A stretch of 64,000 nt of DNA from Polynucleobacter meluiroseus. Its GTDB lineage: Bacteria; Pseudomonadota; Gammaproteobacteria; Burkholderiales; Burkholderiaceae. Shown here piece after piece: positions 9,471 through 16,944 of this stretch. Under the pieces are notes generated by a model. The model made no database searches. It was not told the DNA's origin and saw only the letters and a program-made list of their open reading frames with translations. Numbering within the stretch: the stretch's first letter is position 1; each line of letters begins with the position of its first letter. The stretch spans positions 434,001 to 498,000 of the forward strand of contig CAMCVH010000001.1 of NCBI GenBank assembly GCA_945881875.1. Direction: 5' to 3'. The position numbers and the translations under genes were made by a program.

Positions 9471-9500
9471 GTCTTTTGAGCCTGACAGGCTTTTCAAGAC
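9471..9500 (+). promoter_or_regulatory. Stem-loop far upstream of the cold-shock gene
   Basis: GTCTTTTGAGCCTGACAGGCTTTTCAAGAC folds into an outer GTC(TT)TTGA/TCAAGAC stem with a small bulge and an inner AGCCT-GA C-AGGCT stem. It lies about 190 bases before the cold-shock ATG. The 427-base gap 9262-9688 holds no convincing gene; the 70-codon minus ORF 9442-9654 has no ribosome site or recognisable content. The stretch is probably the promoter and long leader of the cold-shock gene. Confidence 0.4.
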
Positions 9501-9645
9501 TAGTAGAAGCCCTTATGAAATAAAGATATCTATTTCTATAAACTATGCGATACTTCAAAAGTAGGTCTTTAAGTAGCTTCCGTCGTATTCCATTTTCAAT
9601 AATGGGTGATTCGGTTAGTTGAATCTTCCAGCCCTGCAAAGAAAA

Positions 9646-9659
9646 GGTGAGCAATCACC
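9646..9659 (+). promoter_or_regulatory. GNRA-capped hairpin before the cold-shock ribosome site
   Basis: GGTGA-GCAA-TCACC forms a 5-bp stem closed by a GCAA tetraloop, a very stable RNA loop. It ends 16 bases before the Shine-Dalgarno AAGGA at about 9676. In enterobacterial cspA the leader structure controls translation with temperature; a comparable role is inferred here. Confidence 0.5.
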
Positions 9660-9688
9660 ACGTTTAATTTTTTTAAGGAACTTCAGTA

Positions 9689-9892
9689 ATGGCAACAGGT
9701 ATTGTAAAGTGGTTTAACGACGCAAAAGGTTTTGGTTTTATTACTCCTGATGGTGGTGGTGAAGATTTATTCGCTCACTTCTCAGCTATTCAAGGCAACG
9801 GCTTTAAAAGCTTGAAAGAAAACCAAAAGGTTAGCTTTGAAGTAACAACAGGCCCTAAAGGCAAACAAGCATCAAACATCAACCCAATGTAA
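9689..9892 (+). CDS. cspA: Cold-shock protein, CspA family
   Basis: A 67-residue OB-fold nucleic-acid-binding protein. RNP1 is KGFGFIT (15-21) and RNP2 is DLFAHFS (26-32); [14 protein letters not shown] is the standard opening. It binds single-stranded RNA and DNA and acts as an RNA chaperone. Length is exactly typical. AAGGAAC eight bases upstream gives the start. It has a long leader with two hairpins and a strong terminator, so it is probably monocistronic and controlled through its mRNA. Confidence 0.97.
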   Translation: MATGIVKWFNDAKGFGFITPDGGGEDLFAHFSAIQGNGFKSLKENQKVSFEVTTGPKGKQASNINPM

Positions 9893-9912
9893 TTTTGGTT
9901 GTATGTCATGAG

Positions 9913-9936
9913 AACCCGACTTCGGTCGGGTTTTTT
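9913..9936 (+). terminator. Terminator of the cold-shock gene
   Basis: AACCCGAC-TTCG-GTCGGGTT followed by TTTT: an eight-base-pair stem with a UUCG tetraloop and a T run, 20 bases after the stop. Confidence 0.93.
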
Positions 9937-9957
9937 ATTACCTAAAATTTAGTCGTT

Positions 9958-9986
9958 AAAAAAGGAAGCCATAGTCTTCCTTTTTT
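9958..9986 (-). terminator. Terminator of the RodZ-like gene
   Basis: AAAAAAGGAAG and CTTCCTTTTTT pair around a seven-base loop. It is symmetrical but lies just beyond the stop of the minus-strand RodZ-like gene, which it most likely ends. Confidence 0.8.
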
Positions 9987-10004
9987 ATTTGATTGTTAAC
10001 TGTG

Positions 10005-11087
10005 TTAATTAACTACCTTACCTTCTTCAAGACGAAGACTTCTGGCTTGATCATTGCTGTAACGAACAGGACGTCCTTGAAAAAACATCACAAGATGACT
10101 CAGGCCTGAACTTAAAACGGTGAATGGAGCTTTACCTGTAAAAGTGTGAGAACCGCCCACGTCCAAAGACATAACAGTTACTTTTCCATTAGCATCGGTG
10201 ACACAAATTGTTTGCTTGATCTTTGACTGAATAAAAACAAAGTTACCTGGTTTAGTTGGCTCATAAACCAAGTGTGATGCAACAGTAGCATCTGATTTAG
10301 GACAGCTTGCTTCGCTGGGTAAAGAGGGTGTTGAGGTTGTTGGTACCACGACAGTTGCTGGTGCTGCAGGCGTTGGTACGACGGGCTGAGTGGCGGGAAC
10401 GACAACTGGTCCCTCACTCTGCTTCCCCTCTAAATTTTCAGGGACAAGCTCAATGGCTGTGGCAACTGGTAAAGACTTAGGATTGATTAGTTTAAAAATT
10501 ATGTCTTTGGTACTGAATAAACCAATCACAACTGATAGGATCAAGAAGTAAGGTAATAAATCTTTCCAACTTTTTTTAGTTGATGCTTGTGAGGAAAGAT
10601 TGTTTTGTGCAAGGCTTTCTAAGCTAACAATATTCTGGGGTTCTGAAATTTTGAGAGGTTTGGCATTTTTTAAAATCTTGTCAATTTCAAAATCTTCTAA
10701 AACAGCCGCTGTTGTTTCTGACTTTTTTGTCACTGCCAAAACTGAATTTAATTGTTTAATATCCTCGGACGGAACTTCATCAAAGCGCAAGGATTCTTGT
10801 TTAGCCAGTTCACCACTTGGATAAAATAGGGCTTGATTTTCATCGAGTCCAAGTAAAAGAGAAACTTTTTTAGCAACCTTGATTTTTAAATCTGTAGAGT
10901 AAAAACTGCTAAGCCCGCCCTGCTCAAGTTCTATGATGTGCTTTTTGGACAAACAGGCTTTTTTTGCAAGGTCAGCATGAGTAAGACTGAGCTTTTCACG
11001 CGCGACCCTTAAGACATCCCCTTGAATCTCAGGAATGACTTTCGATTTATTTTTTACCTCTCCTTCCACGCTGCCCCCAGAGTACAT
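10005..11087 (-). CDS. RodZ-like HTH and membrane protein
   Basis: A 360-residue protein with three parts. An N-terminal Xre-type helix-turn-helix lies at about 24-80 (LRVAREKLSLTHADLAKKACLSKKHIIELEQG). A single membrane span is at about 174-195 (LPYFLILSVVIGLFS). After a Pro/Ala/Thr/Val-rich linker comes a C-terminal domain (about 265-355) resembling DUF4115, with TDANGKVTVMSLDVGGSHTFTGKAPFTVL. This order is that of RodZ, which links MreB to the cell-wall machinery. The family call rests on architecture and weak motif likeness; it could be a paralogue. The first ATG may not be the true start, as the opening 14 residues are not family-like. Confidence 0.6.
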   Translation of the reverse strand: MYSGGSVEGEVKNKSKVIPEIQGDVLRVAREKLSLTHADLAKKACLSKKHIIELEQGGLSSFYSTDLKIKVAKKVSLLLGLDENQALFYPSGELAKQESLRFDEVPSEDIKQLNSVLAVTKKSETTAAVLEDFEIDKILKNAKPLKISEPQNIVSLESLAQNNLSSQASTKKSWKDLLPYFLILSVVIGLFSTKDIIFKLINPKSLPVATAIELVPENLEGKQSEGPVVVPATQPVVPTPAAPATVVVPTTSTPSLPSEASCPKSDATVASHLVYEPTKPGNFVFIQSKIKQTICVTDANGKVTVMSLDVGGSHTFTGKAPFTVLSSGLSHLVMFFQGRPVRYSNDQARSLRLEEGKVVN

Positions 11088-11160
11088 CTTTTAACATTTA
11101 GTTTGTTATCCAAAACTGTACTGCTATTTAATGTCATTTTGATTAACTTATTAATAATTT

Positions 11161-11823
11161 TCACTTATTTTTAATCAAAGCAGATTGGCGCACCAGCTCT
11201 TGTAAAGAATCTGCCTTCATTTTGTCCATCACTCTTGATTTATGAACTTTGATAGTGGCATCGGTTGTTCCCAACTGAACAGCGATATCTTTGTTCATCA
11301 ACCCCTGAACCAATAAGACGAAAACTTCTTTTTCTCTTGGCGTCAAACTGTCAAATTTCTGCTTAACAGACAGTGATTGAGTTAATGATTCGAAAACTAA
11401 CTTATCTCTTTCAATAGCATTTCCGATTGACTTTAAAAGATCATCTAAATTAAAAGGCTTAAGTAAAAAGTCAATCGCGCCCTGTTTCATACTCGTCACG
11501 ATCTCATGAGGCATGGACTCCCCAGAGATAAAAATAATCGGTGTCTGACGACCCATGCTATTGAGTTTCATTTGTAACTCAATACCCGTCATGGTTGGCA
11601 TCCTCATGTCAAGAAGCACTGCAGCTGGAGAGACCGGGATTGATTGCTCTAGGAAGTCTTCAGCCCTTTCATGAGCCTCTGAGGAATAACCGTAGCTATC
11701 TAGCATTCTAGATAAAGAGCTTCTCATGGAAGCATCATCGTCAATGATGTAGATATGGCCCAAATTATTCAAAATAATCAATCTCTTATATGTATTAAGC
11801 GTGATATTAGATATATTTAGCAT
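11161..11823 (-). CDS. FixJ/LuxR-type response regulator
   Basis: A 220-residue two-domain regulator. The receiver (about 22-140) has acidic residues IIDDD, phospho-acceptor Asp in AVLLDMRMPTMTG, and FLLKPF with the conserved Lys. The output is a LuxR/GerE helix-turn-helix (about 153-210: LTPREKEVFVLLVQGLMNKDIAVQLGTTDATIKVHKSRVMDKM). The first 20 residues look non-native; an internal TTG just before GHIYIIDDD is a possible start. No kinase is adjacent; the orphan kinase at 25.7 kb is the only one in the window and could be its partner. Confidence 0.92.
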   Translation of the reverse strand: MLNISNITLNTYKRLIILNNLGHIYIIDDDASMRSSLSRMLDSYGYSSEAHERAEDFLEQSIPVSPAAVLLDMRMPTMTGIELQMKLNSMGRQTPIIFISGESMPHEIVTSMKQGAIDFLLKPFNLDDLLKSIGNAIERDKLVFESLTQSLSVKQKFDSLTPREKEVFVLLVQGLMNKDIAVQLGTTDATIKVHKSRVMDKMKADSLQELVRQSALIKNK

Positions 11824-11905
11824 ATCAAGCTATTAGCTTATAAGCTAATTTTTGAGAGCAATACCTTTAAAGCCCTGATCTTGACAAGATCAATACCTAG
11901 TGAGG

Positions 11906-12457
11906 TTATGAATGATCTGGCGTCACATCAAGAGCCACGAGAAATCTAGAAACCATGTTGTAAGTGGCAATAACACCCACTAACTCAACCAGTTGCCTAT
12001 CTCCCAAGGTCTTTTTTAAACGCTTCATGAGCTCAGGATCGACCTTGATCGAGCGTGTCATTTGAATAGTTAATTCAATAGCATCCTCCTCTAACGAAGA
12101 GAATAATCCGCTTAGAACAGCATGATTCGCTATATTTTTTAATGCATCAACCTGAGCTTGCGTGCCACCTGCTTTAATAAAAATTGGAGCGTGATGTAAA
12201 AACTCGTAATCTGCTTGATTAATAACAGCAACACCACACATAGCTAATTCGCGTAGCTTGAAGTCTAACTCTAGGTTAGCTCTTACCTCACTTAAGAATG
12301 CATTCCAACCAGTAGCAAATGGTGTGCTGTGCAGTAGCATCCTATCAAGGTTGATCAACTCACCACCACGACGCTGCCTGATGGCAGAAACCAAAGCCGC
12401 TGGCTCTTGAAGATCCAGCGGCTGATAGGGAACTAAACGATCTAGATCTGACAACAC
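11906..12457 (-). CDS. Carboxymuconolactone decarboxylase-family protein
   Basis: A 183-residue all-helical protein of the CMD/AhpD superfamily. FKLRELAMCGVAVINQADYEFLHHAPIFIKAG is the CMD core, with one Cys in place of the CxxC of AhpD, so peroxidase-linked disulfide chemistry is unlikely. IELTIQMTRSIKV and LVELVGVIATYNMVSRFL fit the C-terminal repeat. It lies six bases after the Bug protein gene on the same strand, suggesting a catabolic pair for an aromatic or organic acid; the substrate is unknown. Confidence 0.8.
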   Translation of the reverse strand: MLSDLDRLVPYQPLDLQEPAALVSAIRQRRGGELINLDRMLLHSTPFATGWNAFLSEVRANLELDFKLRELAMCGVAVINQADYEFLHHAPIFIKAGGTQAQVDALKNIANHAVLSGLFSSLEEDAIELTIQMTRSIKVDPELMKRLKKTLGDRQLVELVGVIATYNMVSRFLVALDVTPDHS

Positions 12458-12463
12458 TAAGAA

Positions 12464-13432
12464 TTAACTACTTTCTTTAATATCGTTTTCTTTAACAAAT
12501 TTACCCCAAATATCGATCTGCTTATTAACAAATTCTTGAGCAGGCTTTGGTCCAAGTGCTTGCACGTCAATGCCTTGAGCTTTTAAGCGAGCAGCCACAT
12601 CTGGAGTACGCAATGCTTTAGCAACTTCTTCGTGCATTTTGTTAACAATAGCTGCTGGTGTTTTTGCTGGTGCAATAACCGCCCACCATGCTGGTGCCTC
12701 AAAGTTAGGATAGCCGCTCTCAGCAATGGTTGGAACGTTTGGCATTTCTGGTGATCTCTTAAGGGTAGTCACTGCCAAAGGAACAATACCGCCAGCGTCA
12801 GCATGAGGCTTCACTAAGAACATTGAACCAATTGATAGTGGCACGTGACCAGCTAAAGCATCTTGCATCAATGGGCCACCACCTCTGTATGGCACGTGCG
12901 TCCAATCAAACTTAGCATCTTTAGATAAGGATGCTAAAGCTAAGTGACCTAAACTACCTGTTCCAATTGAGCCGTAGCTCTGAGCCTTCTTATTTTTGCT
13001 CTCGTCAATCAATTGTTTAAAGCTCGTTATGCCTGAGTTCTTACCAGCAGAAATCACCATTGGAGATGTGCCGACCATAGTCACCGTAATGATGTCTTTT
13101 TTAGTATCAAATGCTAACTGCTTGAGACTTGGATTGACTCCGTGCGTATCGAACACTACTGCAAATGTATAACCATCTGGAGCTGCTTTAACCAGAGCTG
13201 TTGTACCAATCATGCCTGAAGCACCACCGATGTTTTCCACGATAACGTTTTGCTTGAGTTGGGTCTGAAGCACTGGAGCCAAGATTCTGGAAACTGCATC
13301 TACCGATCCCCCTGGTGGGAAAACTGAAATTAATTTGATAACTTTTTGGTTAGGCCAGTCACTGCTTTGTGCCTGAACTGCGCCTGTCAAACATAGGGCT
13401 GTCATCACGCCCGCTAAAATCTTTTTTCTCAT
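12464..13432 (-). CDS. Bug-family (TctC-like) solute-binding protein
   Basis: A periplasmic binding protein of the tripartite tricarboxylate family, very numerous in Burkholderiales. The track ORF begins 17 codons earlier, but AGGAG lies five bases before the ATG at 13432 (two bases before an adjacent ATG at 13435), and MRKKILAGVMTALCLTGAVQAQ is a clean Sec signal. WPNQKVIKLISVFPPGGSVDAVSRILAP and ENIGGASGMIGT are the ligand-loop motifs. About 322 residues, normal length. No TctA/TctB membrane genes are adjacent, as is common for Bug proteins; the ligand is probably a carboxylate. Confidence 0.9.
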   Translation of the reverse strand: MRKKILAGVMTALCLTGAVQAQSSDWPNQKVIKLISVFPPGGSVDAVSRILAPVLQTQLKQNVIVENIGGASGMIGTTALVKAAPDGYTFAVVFDTHGVNPSLKQLAFDTKKDIITVTMVGTSPMVISAGKNSGITSFKQLIDESKNKKAQSYGSIGTGSLGHLALASLSKDAKFDWTHVPYRGGGPLMQDALAGHVPLSIGSMFLVKPHADAGGIVPLAVTTLKRSPEMPNVPTIAESGYPNFEAPAWWAVIAPAKTPAAIVNKMHEEVAKALRTPDVAARLKAQGIDVQALGPKPAQEFVNKQIDIWGKFVKENDIKESS

Positions 13433-13539
13433 CATGTCTCCTAGTATTGAGGGGTGTCTGGCATTTTCGCTCTGTGACCACATAAATATCCCACACTCCT
13501 ATAATCAATGCAATAAAAAACAAAAAGGCCCTTTTCAGA

Positions 13540-14505
13540 ATGCGTAAAAAAATTGTTGTTCTAGATGATCTTGAAAATTCTTATAAAAAATTAGCTGATT
13601 GGTCTAAGGTAGAAGCCCAAGCGGATGTTCATATTTTTCAGGAACCACTTCATGGTGATGCTCTTTTAAAAGTGCTCAAAGATGCACAAGCCGTTGTTTT
13701 AATGAGGGATAGGACAACATTTAAAGAGGACGTCATCAAGCAACTCCCCTTGCTTAAATACCTTGTATTTACTGGCACACGCAATGCTGCACTTGATGTG
13801 GAGGCACTAAGACAGCGCCAAATCCCTATTAGCCACACTGGTTGGGGTCCTTCCAAGAACAGCACATCTGAGCTAACTTGGGCGCTAATACTTGGGTTAA
13901 AAAAACAGCTGATTAATCAAAACAATCTGATTAATCATCAACAGTGGCGCAATGAGCTCTCGTTGCTTCCTGTCTTACAAGGGCAAACCCTAGGTTTGAT
14001 CGGTCTTGGTGAAATTGGTCAGCGAGTCGCACAAGTTGCTGTAGCCTTTGGTATGAAAGTTATCACTTGGAGTCCTAATATGAGTTCAGCAAGAGCAGAA
14101 GCAATTGGTGCCCAGTCAGTGAGCTTAGATGAGCTACTTCAACAGTCAGATATTGTTTCATTACACATCATTGCAAGCTCAAGCACGAAGGGCATGATCA
14201 ACAAAGAAAAATTGGCACTCATGAAAAAAGATGCCATTCTTGTGAATACGTCACGCGCAGTGCTAGTCGATACCGCTGCACTCGTTGATAGTCTTAATCA
14301 GGGCTCTATTGGTGGAGCTGCTGTGGATGTGTTTGATATCGAGCCACTGCCGGCTGATCATCCTTTAAGAAAAACCCCAAACACCCTATTAACCCCACAC
14401 TTGGGATTTGTAGCAGAACCAGTATTTACGACATTTGCAAAAGATGTTGTTGAATGTCTAGAGGCATGGCTCAATGGTCAACCGACTATCCGTCCTCTGC
14501 CCTGA
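13540..14505 (+). CDS. D-2-hydroxyacid dehydrogenase family protein
   Basis: A 321-residue NAD-dependent oxidoreductase of the phosphoglycerate dehydrogenase/formate dehydrogenase-like superfamily. The coenzyme fold starts at QTLGLIGLGEIGQRVAQVAVAFG (about 150-172). The catalytic trio is visible as Arg in NTSRAVLVD, Glu in DIEPLPADHP and His in LLTPHLGF. Substrate could be a 2-oxoacid or 3-phosphoglycerate; it lacks the ACT tail of many SerA proteins. Its end overlaps the zinc-ribbon/Smr gene by 32 bases, implying coupled translation. Confidence 0.9.
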   Translation: MRKKIVVLDDLENSYKKLADWSKVEAQADVHIFQEPLHGDALLKVLKDAQAVVLMRDRTTFKEDVIKQLPLLKYLVFTGTRNAALDVEALRQRQIPISHTGWGPSKNSTSELTWALILGLKKQLINQNNLINHQQWRNELSLLPVLQGQTLGLIGLGEIGQRVAQVAVAFGMKVITWSPNMSSARAEAIGAQSVSLDELLQQSDIVSLHIIASSSTKGMINKEKLALMKKDAILVNTSRAVLVDTAALVDSLNQGSIGGAAVDVFDIEPLPADHPLRKTPNTLLTPHLGFVAEPVFTTFAKDVVECLEAWLNGQPTIRPLP

Positions 14506-14938
14506 TTGCGGTAATCCAAGAGGGGCGTTAGAAAAAACGTGTCCTTTTTGCGGCTCGACTGATTTACCCCCAGTTCCTAAAAAAGCTGCGGGTATTTACA
14601 CGCTCAACTTAGAAGTTGATTTGCCGACGGTAGATCAGGCTATCGAACAGTTTGACCGAGCCTTAAATGAGCTATCTGGTACGGCCATTAAGTTAATTAA
14701 GGTCATCCATGGATATGGGTCTCGAGGTAAAGGTGGTCGTATTAAAGAAGCCATACGCCAAGAGCTCATTTACCAAAGAAGAGGTCATGTCATCCATAGT
14801 TTTATAGCTGGAGAGGACTTAGAGCTAGGCAAGGAAGCCTATCAAGAGTTACTTAGGCAAAATCCAGTTGTTAAAAAGGTGTTAACTAGGGATATGTTCA
14901 GTAATCCCGGTATTACCCTGATCATCCTCAAAAAATGA
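14474..14938 (+). CDS. Zinc-ribbon plus Smr-domain protein
   Basis: A 154-residue protein. Residues 9-27 hold two Cys pairs, CPDCG and CPFCG, spaced as in a rubredoxin-type zinc ribbon. From about residue 46 comes an Smr-like domain: LEVDLPTVDQAIEQFDRALNEL, then KLIKVIHGYGSRGKGGRIKEAIRQEL, where HGYGSRGKG matches the HGxGxxxLr loop of the family. Smr domains are nucleases or nucleic-acid binders in MutS2, ribosome-rescue and DNA-repair contexts. The start lies inside the dehydrogenase gene. Function is unknown; an RNA or DNA role is inferred from the two domains. Confidence 0.75.
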   Translation: MVNRLSVLCPDCGNPRGALEKTCPFCGSTDLPPVPKKAAGIYTLNLEVDLPTVDQAIEQFDRALNELSGTAIKLIKVIHGYGSRGKGGRIKEAIRQELIYQRRGHVIHSFIAGEDLELGKEAYQELLRQNPVVKKVLTRDMFSNPGITLIILKK

Positions 14939-14970
14939 ATCCAATAAATCAAAACTGTTTTATTCAGAGC

Positions 14971-15093
14971 TCACTCTGAGCGGCTGCAAACCCACTCTTT
15001 ACGTTGCCATTCACCTGGTTTTTCAGCAAAAACCATCCAAATAACCAAACCTGAAATAGCTGACCAAATTGGGTTTAAAATCAATGTTTTCAT
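14971..15093 (-). CDS. Predicted SOS-controlled 40-residue membrane protein
   Basis: Too short for the ORF track. Reading minus from the ATG at 15093 gives MKTLILNPIWSAISGLVIWM, then VFAEKPGEWQRKEWVCSRSE and TGA. Residues about 3-23 form one hydrophobic span; the tail is polar and Trp-rich. AGGAG lies six bases before the ATG. The promoter 70 bases upstream contains a canonical LexA box over its -10, so expression should follow DNA damage. Size and layout recall SOS membrane peptides such as TisB of E. coli or SidA of Caulobacter, but there is no visible sequence likeness. I do not recognise the protein; toxin or division-inhibitor roles are hypotheses. Confidence 0.7.
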   Translation of the reverse strand: MKTLILNPIWSAISGLVIWMVFAEKPGEWQRKEWVCSRSE

Positions 15094-15121
15094 ATAAATC
15101 TCCTATTTATTAACTGATCAT

Positions 15122-15143
15122 CACCTGTACAGCACCTGTATAT
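15122..15143 (-). repeat. Tandem 11-base repeat in the leader of the 40-residue gene
   Basis: On the minus strand the leader carries TACAGGTGCTG followed directly by TACAGGTGATG, 10 of 11 bases identical. It lies between the LexA box and the ribosome site of the small gene. It could be a second operator, an RNA-pairing target, or chance. Confidence 0.45.
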
Positions 15144-15158
15144 ATGGCTAAGACCATA

Positions 15159-15178
15159 TACTGTATAAATATACAGTA
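15159..15178. promoter_or_regulatory. LexA (SOS) box
   Basis: TACTGTATAAATATACAGTA fits the gamma/betaproteobacterial LexA consensus CTGT-N8-ACAG exactly, with flanking TA on both sides and an AT-rich centre. It is palindromic except for the central bases. It overlaps the -10 of a minus-strand promoter. Confidence 0.88.
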
Positions 15179-15195
15179 TTTTTAGGACTTGTCAA
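15168..15195 (-). promoter_or_regulatory. Sigma70 promoter of the 40-residue membrane protein
   Basis: On the minus strand, TTGACA (15195-15190) and TATATT (15173-15168) are separated by 16 bases. The -35 is a perfect consensus and the -10 lies wholly inside the LexA box, the standard layout for repression. Transcription would begin near 15160, giving a leader of about 67 bases. Confidence 0.75.
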
Positions 15196-15327
15196 CAAAA
15201 TCCATAAAAAATCCTTAAATAGGTCATTTCAGCTAAATTGGGCGATCGAATCAATCAGCCCGTCTTTTTAACCTCTCAATAGGTTTATCCTGTTGTCATT
15301 AAGAGTCGAACTCGGAGCAGGTTTTGG

Positions 15328-15804
15328 ATGAAAAGTATGTCTTTCATAAGAAATAATAAGAATAAGCACTTGAATTGGTCAAATCTCAAATGGCTATCAA
15401 TGCTTGGGCTATGTTTATTCATAAGCACCCTTTCAATTGCCCATGCGCAGGGAGATATCCCGGATAGTAAGAGATATCAAGATATCCAGTACATCAGCGG
15501 TGGTATTGGTAGTGAAGAATCTGATGCCATGCTGTTACTTGGGAAAAAATGGCCCCTCACTTTAGAGTTTGCTCAAGATCATCCTCAACGACCTTTATGG
15601 GTTGCCGATGTTCAAGTCAAAATTACCAACTCCAAGAAAAAAGTAATCTTTGATGCTTTGAGTGATGGCCCCATCATGCTGATTGAATTGCCAGCTGATC
15701 AATATGAGATAGAAGCTAAGTTTGAAGAACGTACTTTGAAAAGAAAAATAAAACTAGAGCAAGATAAATCTGTCAAGTTACCCATCATATGGCCGATCCG
15801 ATAG
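15328..15804 (+). CDS. Exported protein of unknown function
   Basis: A 158-residue protein with a long signal peptide: a basic N-terminus (about 1-22), a hydrophobic core LSMLGLCLFISTLSIAHA, and cleavage near AHAQG. The mature part is small and beta-rich in appearance (WVADVQVKITNSKKKVIFDALSDGPIMLIELPADQYEIEAKFEERTLKRKIKL), much like a carboxypeptidase-regulatory or transthyretin-like fold; this is a pattern guess. It overlaps the acyltransferase gene by 16 bases. An ATG at codon 4 is an alternative start. Confidence 0.75.
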   Translation: MKSMSFIRNNKNKHLNWSNLKWLSMLGLCLFISTLSIAHAQGDIPDSKRYQDIQYISGGIGSEESDAMLLLGKKWPLTLEFAQDHPQRPLWVADVQVKITNSKKKVIFDALSDGPIMLIELPADQYEIEAKFEERTLKRKIKLEQDKSVKLPIIWPIR

Positions 15805-16847
15805 TTCTACAAAATCAACGCATCAATTTCATTGATAACTTAAAAGGCATTGCATGCCTTTTAATCTTATTCCACCATTTAGCTTTTTATGGTCCGATGT
15901 CAGATGTTGCAATCAACATCATTCCTAAGACCATTGATTTTTTATACGAATATGGCCGAATGGCTGTTTCAATCTTTTTAGTGATTGGGGGATTCCTCAC
16001 CGGTCATAAATTAAACCAGTTAGATTTATTTAAAAAATACTCCATCACTGATTTAATTATTCAGAAATACTTTCGTTTAGTGATCCCCTACTTAGCTGCT
16101 ATCGTTTTGGCAATTCTCTGCTCATGGATTGCTAGTCATTGGATGACCCATGACTCCATATCTCAACCACCTCATTTGGCACAATTAGTCAGTCATCTAT
16201 TTTTTCTAAAAAATATCTTGGGGTATGAGTCTCTCTCTGCAGGACTTTGGTATGTCGCTATTGATTTTCAATTATTTACCTTTACCATTCTTCTCATTTA
16301 TTCAATTACACGCCTCAGTCCTAAAAACTGGAAAATAGCACATGTTAAGTTGTTAGCATTTGTAATGGTGGCCGTCTTAACGGCTAGCTCTTTGTTTGTA
16401 TTTAATCTGAATGAGCAATTAGATGTATTTTTTATATACTTTTTTGCAGCATACGGTTTGGGATTTTTAAGCGCTTGGATCATTCAAGATAAAAATGCGA
16501 TCTTGTATGTATTTATTTTGATAGATATCCTTGCACTCGCCCTGTATGTCGAATATCGAGAACGAATACTTTTTTCTGGATTAACAGCTGTCATACTTTG
16601 CATGGCTTATACCTATGGCTGGAAAGATTGGGCCATCTGGAAAAATCCTTTTTCCAAATTAGGTGAAATGTCTTATTCGATATTTTTAATACATTTCCCA
16701 ATTTCATTATTAGTAAGTGCTTTGTGGATTAATCTTTATCCTCACGAAGCTTGGATGAATGTATGGGGCATGACCTTTTCTGCTTGTATTAGTCTTGCTT
16801 TAGCCGTTCCCTTTTATCACCTGATAGAAAAACGTAAATTTATTTAA
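15789..16847 (+). CDS. Acyltransferase-3 family membrane protein
   Basis: A 352-residue protein with about ten hydrophobic spans. NFIDNLKGIACLLILFHHLAFYG near the N-terminus carries the histidine of the OafA/YrhL acyltransferase-3 family, and GEMSYSIFLIHFPIS is the usual C-terminal motif. Such proteins transfer acetyl or other acyl groups to surface sugars such as O-antigen. There is no SGNH domain. The start lies inside the preceding gene, in a different frame. The gene is visibly richer in A and T than the housekeeping genes, which would fit accessory DNA. Confidence 0.88.
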   Translation: MADPIVLQNQRINFIDNLKGIACLLILFHHLAFYGPMSDVAINIIPKTIDFLYEYGRMAVSIFLVIGGFLTGHKLNQLDLFKKYSITDLIIQKYFRLVIPYLAAIVLAILCSWIASHWMTHDSISQPPHLAQLVSHLFFLKNILGYESLSAGLWYVAIDFQLFTFTILLIYSITRLSPKNWKIAHVKLLAFVMVAVLTASSLFVFNLNEQLDVFFIYFFAAYGLGFLSAWIIQDKNAILYVFILIDILALALYVEYRERILFSGLTAVILCMAYTYGWKDWAIWKNPFSKLGEMSYSIFLIHFPISLLVSALWINLYPHEAWMNVWGMTFSACISLALAVPFYHLIEKRKFI

Positions 16848-16944
16848 GCCCTTTTCAAAATAAGTTTTAGAAAGCTATTTCAAATTGCTTATATTTTTTA
16901 TAAAATGTTTTGCCGACACCTAACTAAAGAAAAAATTGACCACT

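Noticed and set aside
9442-9654. 70-codon minus-strand ORF in the cold-shock leader
   Set aside because: No ribosome site, no recognisable content, and it overlaps the leader hairpins; a chance frame.
15125-15132. CTGTACAG near the SOS promoter as a second LexA site
   Set aside because: The half-sites touch with no 8-base spacer, so it does not fit LexA; recorded as part of the tandem repeat.
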